In this document: piece by piece, positions 42,901 through 51,050 of the stretch
Layout of the letters: each line of letters begins with the position of its first letter
Numbering within the stretch: position 1 is the first letter of the stretch
Assembly (NCBI GenBank): GCA_021297895.1
Contig: JAJTHN010000037.1
Coordinates: 1 to 58,428 of the forward strand
Source: Phycisphaeraceae bacterium
GTDB lineage: Bacteria > Planctomycetota > Phycisphaerae > Phycisphaerales > UBA1924
Direction: 5' to 3'
DNA: 58,428 nt
The notes under the pieces: model-generated
What the model was told of the DNA's origin: nothing
Databases searched by the model: none
Seen by the model: only the letters and a program-made list of their open reading frames with translations
Position numbers and translations under genes: made by a program

Positions 42901-43128
42901 GAGGCGCGTGATGCGACACGACTCGGCGGTGTGGCGCACGCGCTCAAGGGCGCGGCGGGGAACATGAGCGCTCAGCGGGTTCAGGCCGCGGCGGCTGAGG
43001 TCGAGCGTCTGGCTAGCGAGAACAAGATCGACGAGGCGATCGCCGCGCTCGATCCGCTGTACAACCACGTGCGCGAGTGCATCGCGTTCATTCCGACATT
43101 GGCCGATTCCTCCCGCCGCGCCGCGTGA
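39940..43128 (+). CDS. Membrane hybrid sensor histidine kinase with two receiver domains and Hpt
   Basis: 1062 residues. TM1 (about 29-47), extracytoplasmic Cache-like sensor (48-217) with an acidic loop [13 protein letters not shown] that could bind calcium, TM2 (218-239), PAS-like domain (255-365), HisKA with His412 in [13 protein letters not shown], HATPase with [17 protein letters not shown] and GGTGLGL. A first receiver (about 648-775) lacks its phospho-aspartate (LVG where LMD is expected). The second receiver (802-929) has Asp852 in [13 protein letters not shown]. The Hpt domain has His1000 in [13 protein letters not shown] 39940 with GGAG upstream. It is followed 48 bases later by the HD-GYP regulator, its likely partner. 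Confidence 0.93.
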   Translation: MHQRQEQIVGGAGHLLQLGLRRSPLRDGMLFAVLAMCVSVTALMLVWRSIEKRALDGIRSESASLARAAASLVDVEAHGLILGQGETFTPAYESAVAPLRQIRASVPGLRYVYTCVLVDGEVRFVLDAAVPGDHDGDGIDDHSPVGQVYTEASSVLRQAMTGAERGAVAEAALNSDRRGTFLSAYAPIFGRDGRPVAVLGIDMAPTEYVAGMYSMRATMALAMVPVTLGAIALGLLVAHHRRLVESRSLQWARTHFTVQYHPEPVFWANERGEIVYVNQAAENLGILASGNRATLASVLRGMSTDAVHAAQKKAVRDGNVRLQSWLASTDGERVPMELLMQTAMFGGERVFCVYARDIRSRLEAEAELERFATEMVQAKGELEARNRLLERAQREASSASDAKARFLATMSHEVRTPLNGIMGMLDLLLRSTLDQTQRRYASLAKVSSENLLTLVNDILDFSKIEAGALGLEAIDISPRATIAQSVEPLMATARARSLSLTSHVHPDVPATIIGDSTRLRQVLTNLLSNALKFTSAGGVDLRCVPENDDASMLRFSVTDTGIGIDSAGVSRLFKPFSQADSSTTRKFGGTGLGLAICKQLVEAMGGSMGVSSEPGRGSTFWFTLPTSPAHATASSPGSEGTGVLRAEPRRVLLVGTPTFDLKAMSEPLASVGWTLDSVGTVLDTVRAVAMAEAAGCPFQAVVLVGEDDDPVLLSTSERLRALSLSRPPVLAMVVTSGMEPDEGELEIAGVRAWTRQIREPADLAALIADAYSSLSMSPSESTSEGGGAGIAPAARAGRIRGVRVLVAEDNDINQEIIREVLAQAGAITRFAGNGRECFEAWRAEVPDVILMDCQMPEVDGFEATRMIRRAEAESASAGGSPVRLTPIVALTANAFATDIERCLESGMDAYVSKPVDPAALFDAIGRMLAGTATTEQQDPSGETTVSEVIHYPSLLERCLNKPEVAERLLGKFATSAQQRVEELRSAAEARDATRLGGVAHALKGAAGNMSAQRVQAAAAEVERLASENKIDEAIAALDPLYNHVRECIAFIPTLADSSRRAA

Positions 43129-43176
43129 CCTTCGCGACTGTGCGTTCGCGAGCCGAAGCCCCGAGGCGAGACCACT

Positions 43177-44190
43177 ATGAACATTCTCATTGCAGACGAC
43201 GACATGATTTCCGCCGAGATGGTGGCGGCAGTGCTCGAAGAGCACGGGTATCGCCCACACATCGCCAGCGACGGTGCCGGCGCACTGGAGCACCTTCGCA
43301 CGAGCGACACACGTATCGCGGTGTTGGATTGGCAGATGCCGGGGCTGACGGGTCCGGAGGTCTGTTCGGCGTTGAGGGCGGGAGCCGTGCCGCGGTATGT
43401 GTACACGCTGCTGCTGACCGCGCGGACGAGCCAGACGGATGTTGTCGAGGGACTTCGGGCGGGTGCGGACGACTTCATCGGCAAGCCGTTCGATGTGGCG
43501 GAGTTGCTGCTTCGGGTCAACACCGGTCGCCGCATCCTGAGCCTGGAGGGTCGCGACATGGCGATCATGGCCCTGGCGCGGCTCGCGGCGGCGCGGGATC
43601 AGGAGACGGGCGGGCATCTCGAACGCGTCCGGGCGTACTGCAGAGCGATCGCGACGGAGCTGCGCAACACGCCGAAGTACACCCGACAGATGAGCGAGGA
43701 GTTCGTGAACCTGATTTATCTCACGAGCCCGCTGCATGATGTGGGAAAGCTGGGAATCCCCGACTGCGTGCTGCTCAAGCCGGAGAAGTTGACCGATCGC
43801 GAGTTCCAGATCATGAAGCGGCACACGATCATCGGTGCCGAGACGCTCGACGCGGCGGTGCAGCAGTTCCCCGATGCGGGCTTCCTGCGGATGGCGCGCG
43901 ACATCGCGCTGAACCATCACGAGCGATGGGACGGCTCGGGGTATCCCAACGGAATCGCCGGCGAGCAGATCCCGATCGAAGCCAGGATCATGGCGGTCGC
44001 GGATGTGTACGACGCGTGCGTGAGCAAGCGGGTGTACAAGGCCGGGTTCAGTCACGATGTGGCGCGCAGCATCGTCACCGACGGTTCTGGCAAGCACTTC
44101 GACCCGGACGTGGTCGAGGCGTTCGTGCGCTGCGAGAACGAGATCGTTCGTATCGCGGGCGTTCAACGAGCGCTCGTCGGAGCGGCGTGA
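43177..44190 (+). CDS. Response regulator with HD-GYP c-di-GMP phosphodiesterase domain
   Basis: 337 residues. Receiver domain 1-120 with acidic pocket ADDD and phospho-acceptor Asp51 (VLDWQMPG), Thr81 and Lys103 (GKPF). HD-GYP domain follows: HD at 187-188 (LHDVGKLGIPD), KRHTIIGAE, and HHERWDGSGYPNG (247-259) containing GYP. All usual metal-binding residues seem present, so it should hydrolyse c-di-GMP when phosphorylated. The ATG has GAGGCGAG upstream. It follows the hybrid kinase in the same direction and faces a PilZ-receiver protein. Confidence 0.94.
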   Translation: MNILIADDDMISAEMVAAVLEEHGYRPHIASDGAGALEHLRTSDTRIAVLDWQMPGLTGPEVCSALRAGAVPRYVYTLLLTARTSQTDVVEGLRAGADDFIGKPFDVAELLLRVNTGRRILSLEGRDMAIMALARLAAARDQETGGHLERVRAYCRAIATELRNTPKYTRQMSEEFVNLIYLTSPLHDVGKLGIPDCVLLKPEKLTDREFQIMKRHTIIGAETLDAAVQQFPDAGFLRMARDIALNHHERWDGSGYPNGIAGEQIPIEARIMAVADVYDACVSKRVYKAGFSHDVARSIVTDGSGKHFDPDVVEAFVRCENEIVRIAGVQRALVGAA

Positions 44191-44283
44191 GGTTCTGCCA
44201 AAAATGGTGAACGCTCGCAAGGCAAGGCCCGCGGCCGCGATTCGGGCTTCCTGGATCGGAAAGCACCGGGCTCTACGCGACGT

Positions 44284-45471
44284 TCATTCGTCGTCGTTGC
44301 CGGCGGATGGACGCATCTTCATGCGCGTGAGGATCATCTGAAGCCGCCTGAGAGAGTCCTTGCTCTCGGCGATGGCACCGGATGCGTCGATCTGCTTGAG
44401 AGCCAGGCGAGCCGCTTCGGTGACGATCTCAAAGCCGTAGCCGGCGCCCGTTGACTGGAATGTCTTCAGAAGCGTGCGAACGGCCTCGATGTTGTCCTCT
44501 TCCATCGCCTTCTTGAGATCCTCGGAGCGCTTCCGGGCGGTGTTGATGAACTTGATCACCGGACCGGGCTGGCTCAGAACGCCCTCGAGCTGCGAGTAGA
44601 TCGGCGCATCGGAAGCCGGCATCGGGATCGCCGCGAGGAGCTGGCTGACGATCTTGAGCAGTTCCGGCGGGCGATAGGGCTTGGAGAAGACGCGTGTCGT
44701 GCCGCTGGCGAGCAGCTGATCGATGCGGGACTTTTCGGTTTCGCTTGAGACCACCAGGATCGCGCCGGAGTAGCCACGCGAGCGCAGGCGGGAGATGACC
44801 TCCTCGCCCTTCTCGTTGCCGATGTTCAGGTCGGTGATGACGATATCGATCGGTGCCTTGTCGAATTGCGTCAGGGCCGCGTCGATGCTGGGGCATGCGA
44901 CGGTGGTGATGTTCATTTCCGCCAGGTGCATCGACAGAAGCTCGCGATCAAGTTCCTCGTCGTCGACGATCATCACCCGACCGCTGAGTGCGCCGCTCTC
45001 GTCGTTGCTGCTGTTCATCGCCTTGCTGACGGCGGTTGCCTCGATGAACTGGCGAGGATCGATGGGGGCCGCGAACTTCACGCCCAGCGCATGCGCCCGC
45101 CCACCAAGGAACACGCACCATGCAACAGTGCCCTTGAGCACGCGCGGCCGGGCCATAAGGTCCGTCAGATGCAGTTCCGTCGGCGTGTTTTTGTGGACAA
45201 AGCCCGCGTGGATCACGCAAGCGCCGCCCGCGCTGAGGTCGCTGGTGACGACGACAAAGTCCGTGCGGGTGCCGTTGGGCTGGGTGAGCGTCATCCGCAC
45301 GTGCGAGCCGGTGTAGGGCAGGCGCTCGAACTTCCGCTTGCCCAGCGAGCGTCGGCCCATCGTCTCGGCGCGGACCTTGGCCCAGTGCTCCATGGATGTC
45401 AGCAGCGCAGCCGCGGCCGGGGTGAGCCCCGCGGGCTTGGCGTCGCTCGTGTTGGCGGTGCTTCCGGGCAT
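44284..45471 (-). CDS. PilZ-receiver protein with degenerate Hpt domain
   Basis: 395 residues with three parts. A PilZ-like domain (about 40-140) shows the RKFER arginine switch and SDLSAGG, the two c-di-GMP-contacting motifs. A receiver (165-280) has acidic VDDEE and Asp214 (VITDLNIGNEKG), with Lys264 in FSKPY. A C-terminal helical domain (295-385) aligns with Hpt around TFQSTGAGYGFEIV. There, Lys336 replaces the phospho-accepting histidine, so it cannot relay phosphate. The start has AAAGGACC upstream. It converges on the HD-GYP gene (94-base gap), suggesting a c-di-GMP control unit together with the hybrid kinase. Confidence 0.85.
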   Translation of the reverse strand: MPGSTANTSDAKPAGLTPAAAALLTSMEHWAKVRAETMGRRSLGKRKFERLPYTGSHVRMTLTQPNGTRTDFVVVTSDLSAGGACVIHAGFVHKNTPTELHLTDLMARPRVLKGTVAWCVFLGGRAHALGVKFAAPIDPRQFIEATAVSKAMNSSNDESGALSGRVMIVDDEELDRELLSMHLAEMNITTVACPSIDAALTQFDKAPIDIVITDLNIGNEKGEEVISRLRSRGYSGAILVVSSETEKSRIDQLLASGTTRVFSKPYRPPELLKIVSQLLAAIPMPASDAPIYSQLEGVLSQPGPVIKFINTARKRSEDLKKAMEEDNIEAVRTLLKTFQSTGAGYGFEIVTEAARLALKQIDASGAIAESKDSLRRLQMILTRMKMRPSAGNDDE

Positions 45472-45692
45472 GGACGGTCCTTTGCAGGAATATCGGCCCG
45501 ATGGGTGGGGTTGTAAAGCGGCCCCCCTGCGTTTGCAGCGCGGCTTCGGGTGTTTTCCGGGGCGATGGGCGTGGCGGAGATTCTCGGACCGGAGCGGCCC
45601 GACCGAGCCCGGAGCTTATCGGAGCGTCTGCGGGTGGATGCCATACCCTCCCGTCCGGACTTCGTTCTAAGCTGTCTTTCTGGGAGTTGGCC

Positions 45693-47951
45693 ATGAGTAT
45701 GCCGTCGGGTGTTGCCTGTTCAGTTTCGCGTCGAGTTGCGCTGGTGGCGGTGGGTCTTTCGCTGGCGGCGGGAACAGTGCTCACGCCGCGGGGCGTGCTG
45801 GCCAAGCCGGTCGAGGGTGTTGGGTCGCTCGTGAGTCTCACGAAACAGCCGGGCACGGTTGCGAAGTTCGTGGCGTCCGACTTCTCGCCCGCCGATGATG
45901 TTGCGACTTTTGCGCTGCTCGCCCCGCCCGCCGCGGCGGGCGAATTGCCAGCCGCGTGGCGCACGCGACCGACGTTCGAGCGCCTGGCCGATGGTCGGCA
46001 TCAGGTCCGCGTGGCGATCGACGCGGGGACATCGCTCTACGGCACGGGCGAGGTGACCGGGCCTCTGCTCCGCAACGGTCGTGAGATTGTGCTGTGGAAC
46101 TCCGACGTTCCCGGGTATCAGCCCGCGCAGCAGTCGCTGTATCAGAGCCACCCGTGGGTCTTCGCGGTGCGAGCGGACGGCTCGGCGTTCGGGGTGCTGG
46201 TGGATACGACCTTCCGCACGACGATCAACCTTGACGGGGCGATCACGTTTACCAGCAGCGGCTTGTCGCCTCGGGTGTACATCGTCGAGAGGCCGGACCC
46301 GCTCGCGCTGACGAACGCTCTGGCGGAGTTGACGGGATACATGCCGATGCCGCCGCGGTGGGCGGTGGGGTATCACCAGTGCCGCTGGAGCTACAACCCC
46401 GAGTCCCGCGTGCGCGAGGTGGCGAAGGGGTTCCGCGATCGGAACATCCCCGCGAGCGTGTTCTGGTTCGACATTGACTACATGGATGGGTTCCGCACGT
46501 TCACGTTCGATAAGGCGCAGTTCCCCGACCCGAAAAAGCTCAACGCCGACCTTGAGGCGCAGGGCTGGAAGTCGGTGTGGATGATCAACCCCGGCGTGAA
46601 GAACGAGGCGGGGTACTTCGTGCGCGACCAGATGGTCTCGCAAGGGCTGTACGTCCGGAACGCCGACGGCTCGATGTTTACTGGCGAAGTCTGGCCCGGC
46701 GTGTGCGTGTTCCCGGATTTCACGCGTGCCGACACTCGGGCGTGGTGGGGGACGCTCTACAAGGACTTCATGGCGATGGGCATCGACGGTGTCTGGAACG
46801 ACATGAACGAGCCGGCGGTGTTCAACTCCGCGACCAAGCTCATGGATGAGACCGCTCTTCATGCCGGTGGGCCGTACCGGTCGCTGCCCGGGCAGCCCGA
46901 GCAGGTCGTCACGCCGGGCGACCACTCGCGTTTCCATAACGTCTACGGCATGCTGATGTCGCAGGCGTCGTTCGAGGGCATGCTCGCGGCCAATCCTGAC
47001 AAGCGGCCGTTCCTTCTTACTCGGGCGAGTTTCCTGGGTGGGCACCGATACGCCGCGACGTGGACCGGCGACAACTCCGCGACGTGGAACGACCTTGAGC
47101 AGAGCATCCCGATGGTGCTGAATCTCGGGCTTTCGGGTCAGCCGTTTGTCGGGCCGGACATCGGCGGCTTTGTCGGTCGCGGACCGGCCGACGAGACCGA
47201 GCGCGCCACACAGTTTGCGCGATGGATGGGTATCGGCGCGATGCTGCCCTTTGCGCGGGGGCATACGGCCAAGGGGAACATCAACAAGGAGCCGTGGGAG
47301 TTCGGCGCCAGCGCCGAGGCTGCCAGCCGAACGGCGATCATGCGGCGGTATCGCATGCTGCCATACTTCTACACGCTGTTCCATCAGGCGCACACCTCGG
47401 GCGCGCCGGTCTGCCGCCCCGCGTTCTTTGCGGACCCGACGGACCCGGCGCTGCGGAGCGAGGACGACGTGTTCCTGGTTGGCGGCGATGTGCTGGTCGT
47501 GCCGCAGCTCATGCCCGATTCGACGCGTGTTCCGGTGCTTCCCAAGGGTGATTGGCGAGCATTCGACCTGACGCGGGAGCAGCACCCCGACCTGCCCACG
47601 CTCAAGCTGAGGCCGGGCGCGATCCTGCCGGTGGGGCCGGAGCAGCAGTTCACGGATCAGAAGCCGCTGGACCCGCTGACGCTGATCGTGAACCTCGACG
47701 AGAAGGGCATCGCTTTCGGCGAGTTGTACGAGGATGCCGGCGACGGCTTCGGGTACAAGGACGGCGACTACTTGCTGACGACCTACGGCGCAGAGCGCAC
47801 GGCTCAGGGCGTGCGTGTGATGGTGGCCCGGACGGAGGGCCGGCGCGCCCGTCCGGATCGCGAGTTGATCGTGCGTGTGCTCACGCCGACGGGCGTGATC
47901 GAGCAGCGCGGTCGCGACGGCAAGGACGTGATCGTTCCGATCAGCCGTTGA
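45693..47951 (+). CDS. Exported alpha-glucosidase, glycoside hydrolase family 31
   Basis: 752 residues. A signal peptide (SRRVALVAVGLSLAAGTVL, cleavage near VLA) precedes a beta-rich N-terminal domain and the GH31 barrel. Nucleophile Asp370 lies in DGVWNDMNEPAVF and the acid/base Asp460 in TWTGDNSATW; FVGPDIGGF and WFDIDYMDGFRTFTF are also typical. It hydrolyses terminal alpha-glucosidic bonds in the periplasm or outside the cell (inferred from the signal). ATG 45693 has GGGAG eight bases upstream; frame to 45501 is shadow. No transporter or regulator is adjacent. Its 3' end overlaps the convergent gene by 11 bases. Confidence 0.94.
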   Translation: MSMPSGVACSVSRRVALVAVGLSLAAGTVLTPRGVLAKPVEGVGSLVSLTKQPGTVAKFVASDFSPADDVATFALLAPPAAAGELPAAWRTRPTFERLADGRHQVRVAIDAGTSLYGTGEVTGPLLRNGREIVLWNSDVPGYQPAQQSLYQSHPWVFAVRADGSAFGVLVDTTFRTTINLDGAITFTSSGLSPRVYIVERPDPLALTNALAELTGYMPMPPRWAVGYHQCRWSYNPESRVREVAKGFRDRNIPASVFWFDIDYMDGFRTFTFDKAQFPDPKKLNADLEAQGWKSVWMINPGVKNEAGYFVRDQMVSQGLYVRNADGSMFTGEVWPGVCVFPDFTRADTRAWWGTLYKDFMAMGIDGVWNDMNEPAVFNSATKLMDETALHAGGPYRSLPGQPEQVVTPGDHSRFHNVYGMLMSQASFEGMLAANPDKRPFLLTRASFLGGHRYAATWTGDNSATWNDLEQSIPMVLNLGLSGQPFVGPDIGGFVGRGPADETERATQFARWMGIGAMLPFARGHTAKGNINKEPWEFGASAEAASRTAIMRRYRMLPYFYTLFHQAHTSGAPVCRPAFFADPTDPALRSEDDVFLVGGDVLVVPQLMPDSTRVPVLPKGDWRAFDLTREQHPDLPTLKLRPGAILPVGPEQQFTDQKPLDPLTLIVNLDEKGIAFGELYEDAGDGFGYKDGDYLLTTYGAERTAQGVRVMVARTEGRRARPDRELIVRVLTPTGVIEQRGRDGKDVIVPISR

Positions 47952-48603
47952 TGTCCCGAGCGGGACGTCGACCGGCCCGGCGCGTCGCGGCCCTGCGCAC
48001 GGCGTCTCTGCGCGGCTGAGGACACGCCAGCGGCGTGGCGTCGCGGGCGATACGAACGTCTCCGTCGCGACTTTCCAGCACGCCCCACGCCCGTGGCAGC
48101 CGGCGTGCATCGATCAGCCCGCCGGGCAGGATCAGCCACAGTTCGTCGGCCATGCGGTAGCGCGAGAGCCAGGCGCACTTCGTGCCGTGGGCAAGGCGGC
48201 CGCGCAGAACCCGCTCGCGCCGGGTGAGCAGGTCATCGATCGCGTTGTCGCGCCAGAGTGCCGCGGCATCCGGCTGGTCCGCGGCGACCGCAAGGGATCG
48301 ATTCAGCCCGGCTCGGGCGACGCTCACGTCGCGGTGTCGCCGCGAAAGGCTCGCGGGGTCATCCAGATCCCGCCGCAGGTCCGCGACGCTCACCTTGGCC
48401 TCGACGAACAGCACCCGCCGCGCCTCGTCGATCGCTCCGGGCCAGAGCGTGTCGCTCGCGGCGTCGATGTGAACGCCCACGGCGTCGATACGCCAGCGAG
48501 GGATCGCGGCGTGAACCTCGCGGGCGACGAGCGAGCAGCCGCGTTCACGGGCCAGCCAGGCCAGCGCCAGATCGACGAGATGTTCGTGCGCCGCGCTCGG
48601 CAT
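47941..48603 (-). CDS. MmcB-like PD-(D/E)XK nuclease-fold protein
   Basis: 220 residues. HLVDLALAWLARERGC is followed by REVHAAIPRWRIDAVGV (Asp40) and VLFVEAKVSVADLRRDL (Glu68-x-Lys70), the D...ExK core of restriction-endonuclease-like folds. The later ELWLILPGGLIDARRLP and the Arg/Ala-rich end fit the MmcB family of putative DNA repair proteins. ATG 48603 is preferred over the TTG at 48663; a weak TACAAC hexamer lies five bases upstream. It is divergent from the Nudix gene (141 bases) and overlaps the GH31 3' end by 11 bases. Assignment to MmcB is from pattern only. Confidence 0.65.
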   Translation of the reverse strand: MPSAAHEHLVDLALAWLARERGCSLVAREVHAAIPRWRIDAVGVHIDAASDTLWPGAIDEARRVLFVEAKVSVADLRRDLDDPASLSRRHRDVSVARAGLNRSLAVAADQPDAAALWRDNAIDDLLTRRERVLRGRLAHGTKCAWLSRYRMADELWLILPGGLIDARRLPRAWGVLESRDGDVRIARDATPLACPQPRRDAVRRAATRRAGRRPARDING

Positions 48604-48731
48604 GCGGCGTTGTAGGCCGCGCGCGGAGGTGCGGAGATCGACCGGCGGTGGGGGCTGCGGCAAGTCGGGCGCACGCGGCGACGGGCTTGTTGGCCGCGGC
48701 AGGGTCAGTCCCGATTCGCGTGCCGCCCCGC

Positions 48732-48737
48732 TATCCT
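48732..48737 (+). promoter_or_regulatory. Putative -10 element of the Nudix gene (leaderless type)
   Basis: TATCCT, six bases (cgattc) before the ATG at 48744; no Shine-Dalgarno. Confidence 0.5.
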
Positions 48738-48743
48738 CGATTC

Positions 48744-49328
48744 ATGTCCACGCCCGCAACGCTGCCCTACAAGATCGCCACGCTCTGCGACCTGCGCGAC
48801 GAACGCGGGCGGGTGCTGCTCCTGCGTCGGCTCAAGGCCCCGAACCTTGGCCTGTGCTCGCCCATCGGCGGGAAGCTGGACATGGCCACGGGCGAGTCGC
48901 CCGCGCAAGCCGCGGCACGCGAAATCGCCGAGGAAGCCGGCATCACCGTGCCGATCGAACGGCTGCACCTGGCCGGCCTGATCGCCGAGACGGCCTTCGA
49001 GCACCGAGGGCACTGGCTGCTGTTCTACTACCGCGTGCTGGGGCCGGTGTGGGTTGAGCCGCGAGACATGCGCGAAGGACGGCTGGAGTGGTTCGCGCGC
49101 GACGAGATCGACGCTCTGCCGCTGCCCGAGACGGACCGGAAGATCATCTGGCCGCTGGTGTGGGACCACGAGTCGCGGCTGCCGACGGATTGGCGGGCGA
49201 TGGTCGAGGGGCGGATTCCGCGACCCGCGCCGTTCAGCCTGCATATCGACTGCTCGAGCCCTGATGCACGGCTGACATGGCACATCGAGCAGGAGCCCGG
49301 TCCGCTGCCGATTCGCGGCGGGGCGTGA
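48744..49328 (+). CDS. Nudix hydrolase
   Basis: 194 residues. Nudix box at about 42-67: GGKLDMATGESPAQAAAREI continued by AEEAGI, giving the REx2EExG core. There are two extra residues between the first Gly and the conserved Glu compared with MutT (GGKIEMGE). Members cleave nucleoside diphosphates linked to another moiety, for example 8-oxo-dGTP; the substrate here is unknown. The C-terminal 60 residues (WPLVWDHESRLPTDWRAMV and onward) extend the usual domain. Promoter-like TATCCT ends six bases before the ATG. guaA starts 60 bases downstream with its own -10-like element. Confidence 0.9.
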   Translation: MSTPATLPYKIATLCDLRDERGRVLLLRRLKAPNLGLCSPIGGKLDMATGESPAQAAAREIAEEAGITVPIERLHLAGLIAETAFEHRGHWLLFYYRVLGPVWVEPRDMREGRLEWFARDEIDALPLPETDRKIIWPLVWDHESRLPTDWRAMVEGRIPRPAPFSLHIDCSSPDARLTWHIEQEPGPLPIRGGA

Positions 49329-49373
49329 GCCGATCGCCGGCAGCCGGCGGGGAACGCGGGCCTGCAACGGTCG

Positions 49374-49379
49374 TACCCT
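49374..49379 (+). promoter_or_regulatory. Putative -10 element of guaA (leaderless type)
   Basis: TACCCT, nine bases (gtgggcctc) before the ATG at 49389; the in-frame GTG at 49380 directly abuts it and is rejected as start. Confidence 0.45.
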
Positions 49380-49388
49380 GTGGGCCTC

Positions 49389-51050
49389 ATGTCAGACTTC
49401 ATCAAGACGCAGGCGTCGACCGCGAACCTCGGGGCCACGAGCCTGGGAGGGGCGCGCGAGACGATCGTGATCCTCGACTTCGGCTCCCAGACGGCCCAGC
49501 TCATCGCTCGCCGCGTGCGTGAGGCCGGGGTGTTCAGCGTGCTGGTGCCGCATTCGACCTCGGCGCAGGCGCTGGCACAGATGAAGCCCAAGGGCGTGAT
49601 CCTCAGCGGCGGACCGGCGAGCGTGTACGAGAAGGGCGCGCCGGCGTGCGACCCGGCGATCTTCGACATGGGCGTGCCGGTGCTGGGCATCTGCTACGGC
49701 ATGCAGTTGGCCAGCCGGGCGATGGGTCTGAAAGTCGAGCGAGCACCGCACCGCGAGTTCGGCCGCAGCTCGATCGATGTTCGCGACGGCGCGGACCTGC
49801 TCCGCGAGATTCCCGCCAGCACATTCGTCTGGATGAGCCACGGCGATCAGGTCGGCCTGCCGGACGGCGCCGCTGCGGGAACGCTGCCCGGCGGCGTGCG
49901 GATCGAGGTTCTGGCCAGCACGCCGACATGCCCGCTCGCGGCGGTGCGGATGCGCAGCGACAAGGGCCTGCGGTTCTACGGCGTGCAGTTCCATCCGGAG
50001 GTCACGCACACGCCGCAGGGCACGAAGCTGCTGGAGAACTTCGTGTACGACATCTGCAAGTGCGCGGGCACGTGGCGCATGGCGGACTATCTCGAGTCGT
50101 GCGTGGATTCGATGCGTCGGCGCATCGGCAACGGCCGCGTCATCTGCGGGCTCAGCGGAGGGGTGGACTCGGCGGTGGTCGCGGCGCTGCTCAATCGCGC
50201 CATCGGCAGGCAGCTCACGTGCGTGTTCGTCGACACCGGGCTGCTCCGCAAGAACGAGCGGCAGTTCGTCGCGAGCACCTTCCGCGATCACTTCAACATC
50301 GACCTGCGCGTCGTCGATGCCGAGAAGGAGTTCCTCGGCGATCTGGCGGGCGTCATTGAGCCGCAGGAGAAGCGCAAGCGCATCGGCCACCGCTTCATCG
50401 AGGTCTTCAAGCACGCGACCAAGGATGATCCGGAGCTGCGCAACGCCGCGTTCCTGGCGCAGGGCACGCTCTATCCGGATGTCATCGAGAGCGGTCACGC
50501 GCTCTCCGGCGGGCCCAGCGGCGCCGCGGCGGGGATCAAGCTCCATCACAACGTCGGCGGTTTGCCGGAGGAGATTGGCTTCGAGCTCATCGAGCCGCTC
50601 CGTGAACTGTTCAAGGACGAGGTGCGCAAACTCGGCGAGGTGCTCGGTCTGCCCGAGAAACTCGTCTGGCGGCACCCGTTCCCCGGCCCGGGGCTGGCGG
50701 TGCGGATCCTCGGTGAGGTGACGCGAGAGAAGCTCGATGTGCTGCGCGAATGCGACCATATTCTGCTCGAAGAACTCGCCGCGGCGGGGTTGTACCGCAG
50801 CACGAGCCAGGTCTTCGCGGTGCTGCTCCCGGTGCGCAGCGTCGGCGTGATGGGCGATGGGCGGACCTACGACAGCACCGTCGCGATCCGCGCCGTGACG
50901 ACGGAAGACTTCATGACCGCCGACTGGGCCCACCTGCCGTACGACCTGCTGGCGCGCGTGAGCAACCGGATCATCAACGAAGTCCGCGGCGTGAATCGCG
51001 TGGTGTACGACATCTCGAGCAAGCCGCCGGCGACGATCGAGTGGGAGTGA
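49389..51050 (+). CDS. guaA: GMP synthase (glutamine-hydrolysing)
   Basis: 553 residues. It converts XMP to GMP using glutamine and ATP. Glutaminase domain: [19 protein letters not shown], Cys102 in GICYGMQL, and His202/Glu204 in QFHPEVTHT. The ATP-pyrophosphatase domain has the P-loop SGGVDS (256-261). The dimerisation/XMP end contains [15 protein letters not shown] and KPPATIEWE at the very C-terminus. Full length. The N-terminal 25 residues are a short extension before the glutaminase fold. Start chosen at ATG 49389, nine bases after TACCCT. Confidence 0.97.
   Translation: MSDFIKTQASTANLGATSLGGARETIVILDFGSQTAQLIARRVREAGVFSVLVPHSTSAQALAQMKPKGVILSGGPASVYEKGAPACDPAIFDMGVPVLGICYGMQLASRAMGLKVERAPHREFGRSSIDVRDGADLLREIPASTFVWMSHGDQVGLPDGAAAGTLPGGVRIEVLASTPTCPLAAVRMRSDKGLRFYGVQFHPEVTHTPQGTKLLENFVYDICKCAGTWRMADYLESCVDSMRRRIGNGRVICGLSGGVDSAVVAALLNRAIGRQLTCVFVDTGLLRKNERQFVASTFRDHFNIDLRVVDAEKEFLGDLAGVIEPQEKRKRIGHRFIEVFKHATKDDPELRNAAFLAQGTLYPDVIESGHALSGGPSGAAAGIKLHHNVGGLPEEIGFELIEPLRELFKDEVRKLGEVLGLPEKLVWRHPFPGPGLAVRILGEVTREKLDVLRECDHILLEELAAAGLYRSTSQVFAVLLPVRSVGVMGDGRTYDSTVAIRAVTTEDFMTADWAHLPYDLLARVSNRIINEVRGVNRVVYDISSKPPATIEWE

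Noticed and set aside
37654-44220. Two very long minus-strand open frames (about 1173 and 996 codons) opposite ABC-F, hybrid kinase and HD-GYP genes
   Set aside because: Arg/His/Leu-rich shadows without any domain; the plus-strand genes are fully conserved.
45720-48110. 796-codon minus-strand frame opposite the GH31 gene
   Set aside because: Antisense shadow; catalytic motifs are all on the + strand.
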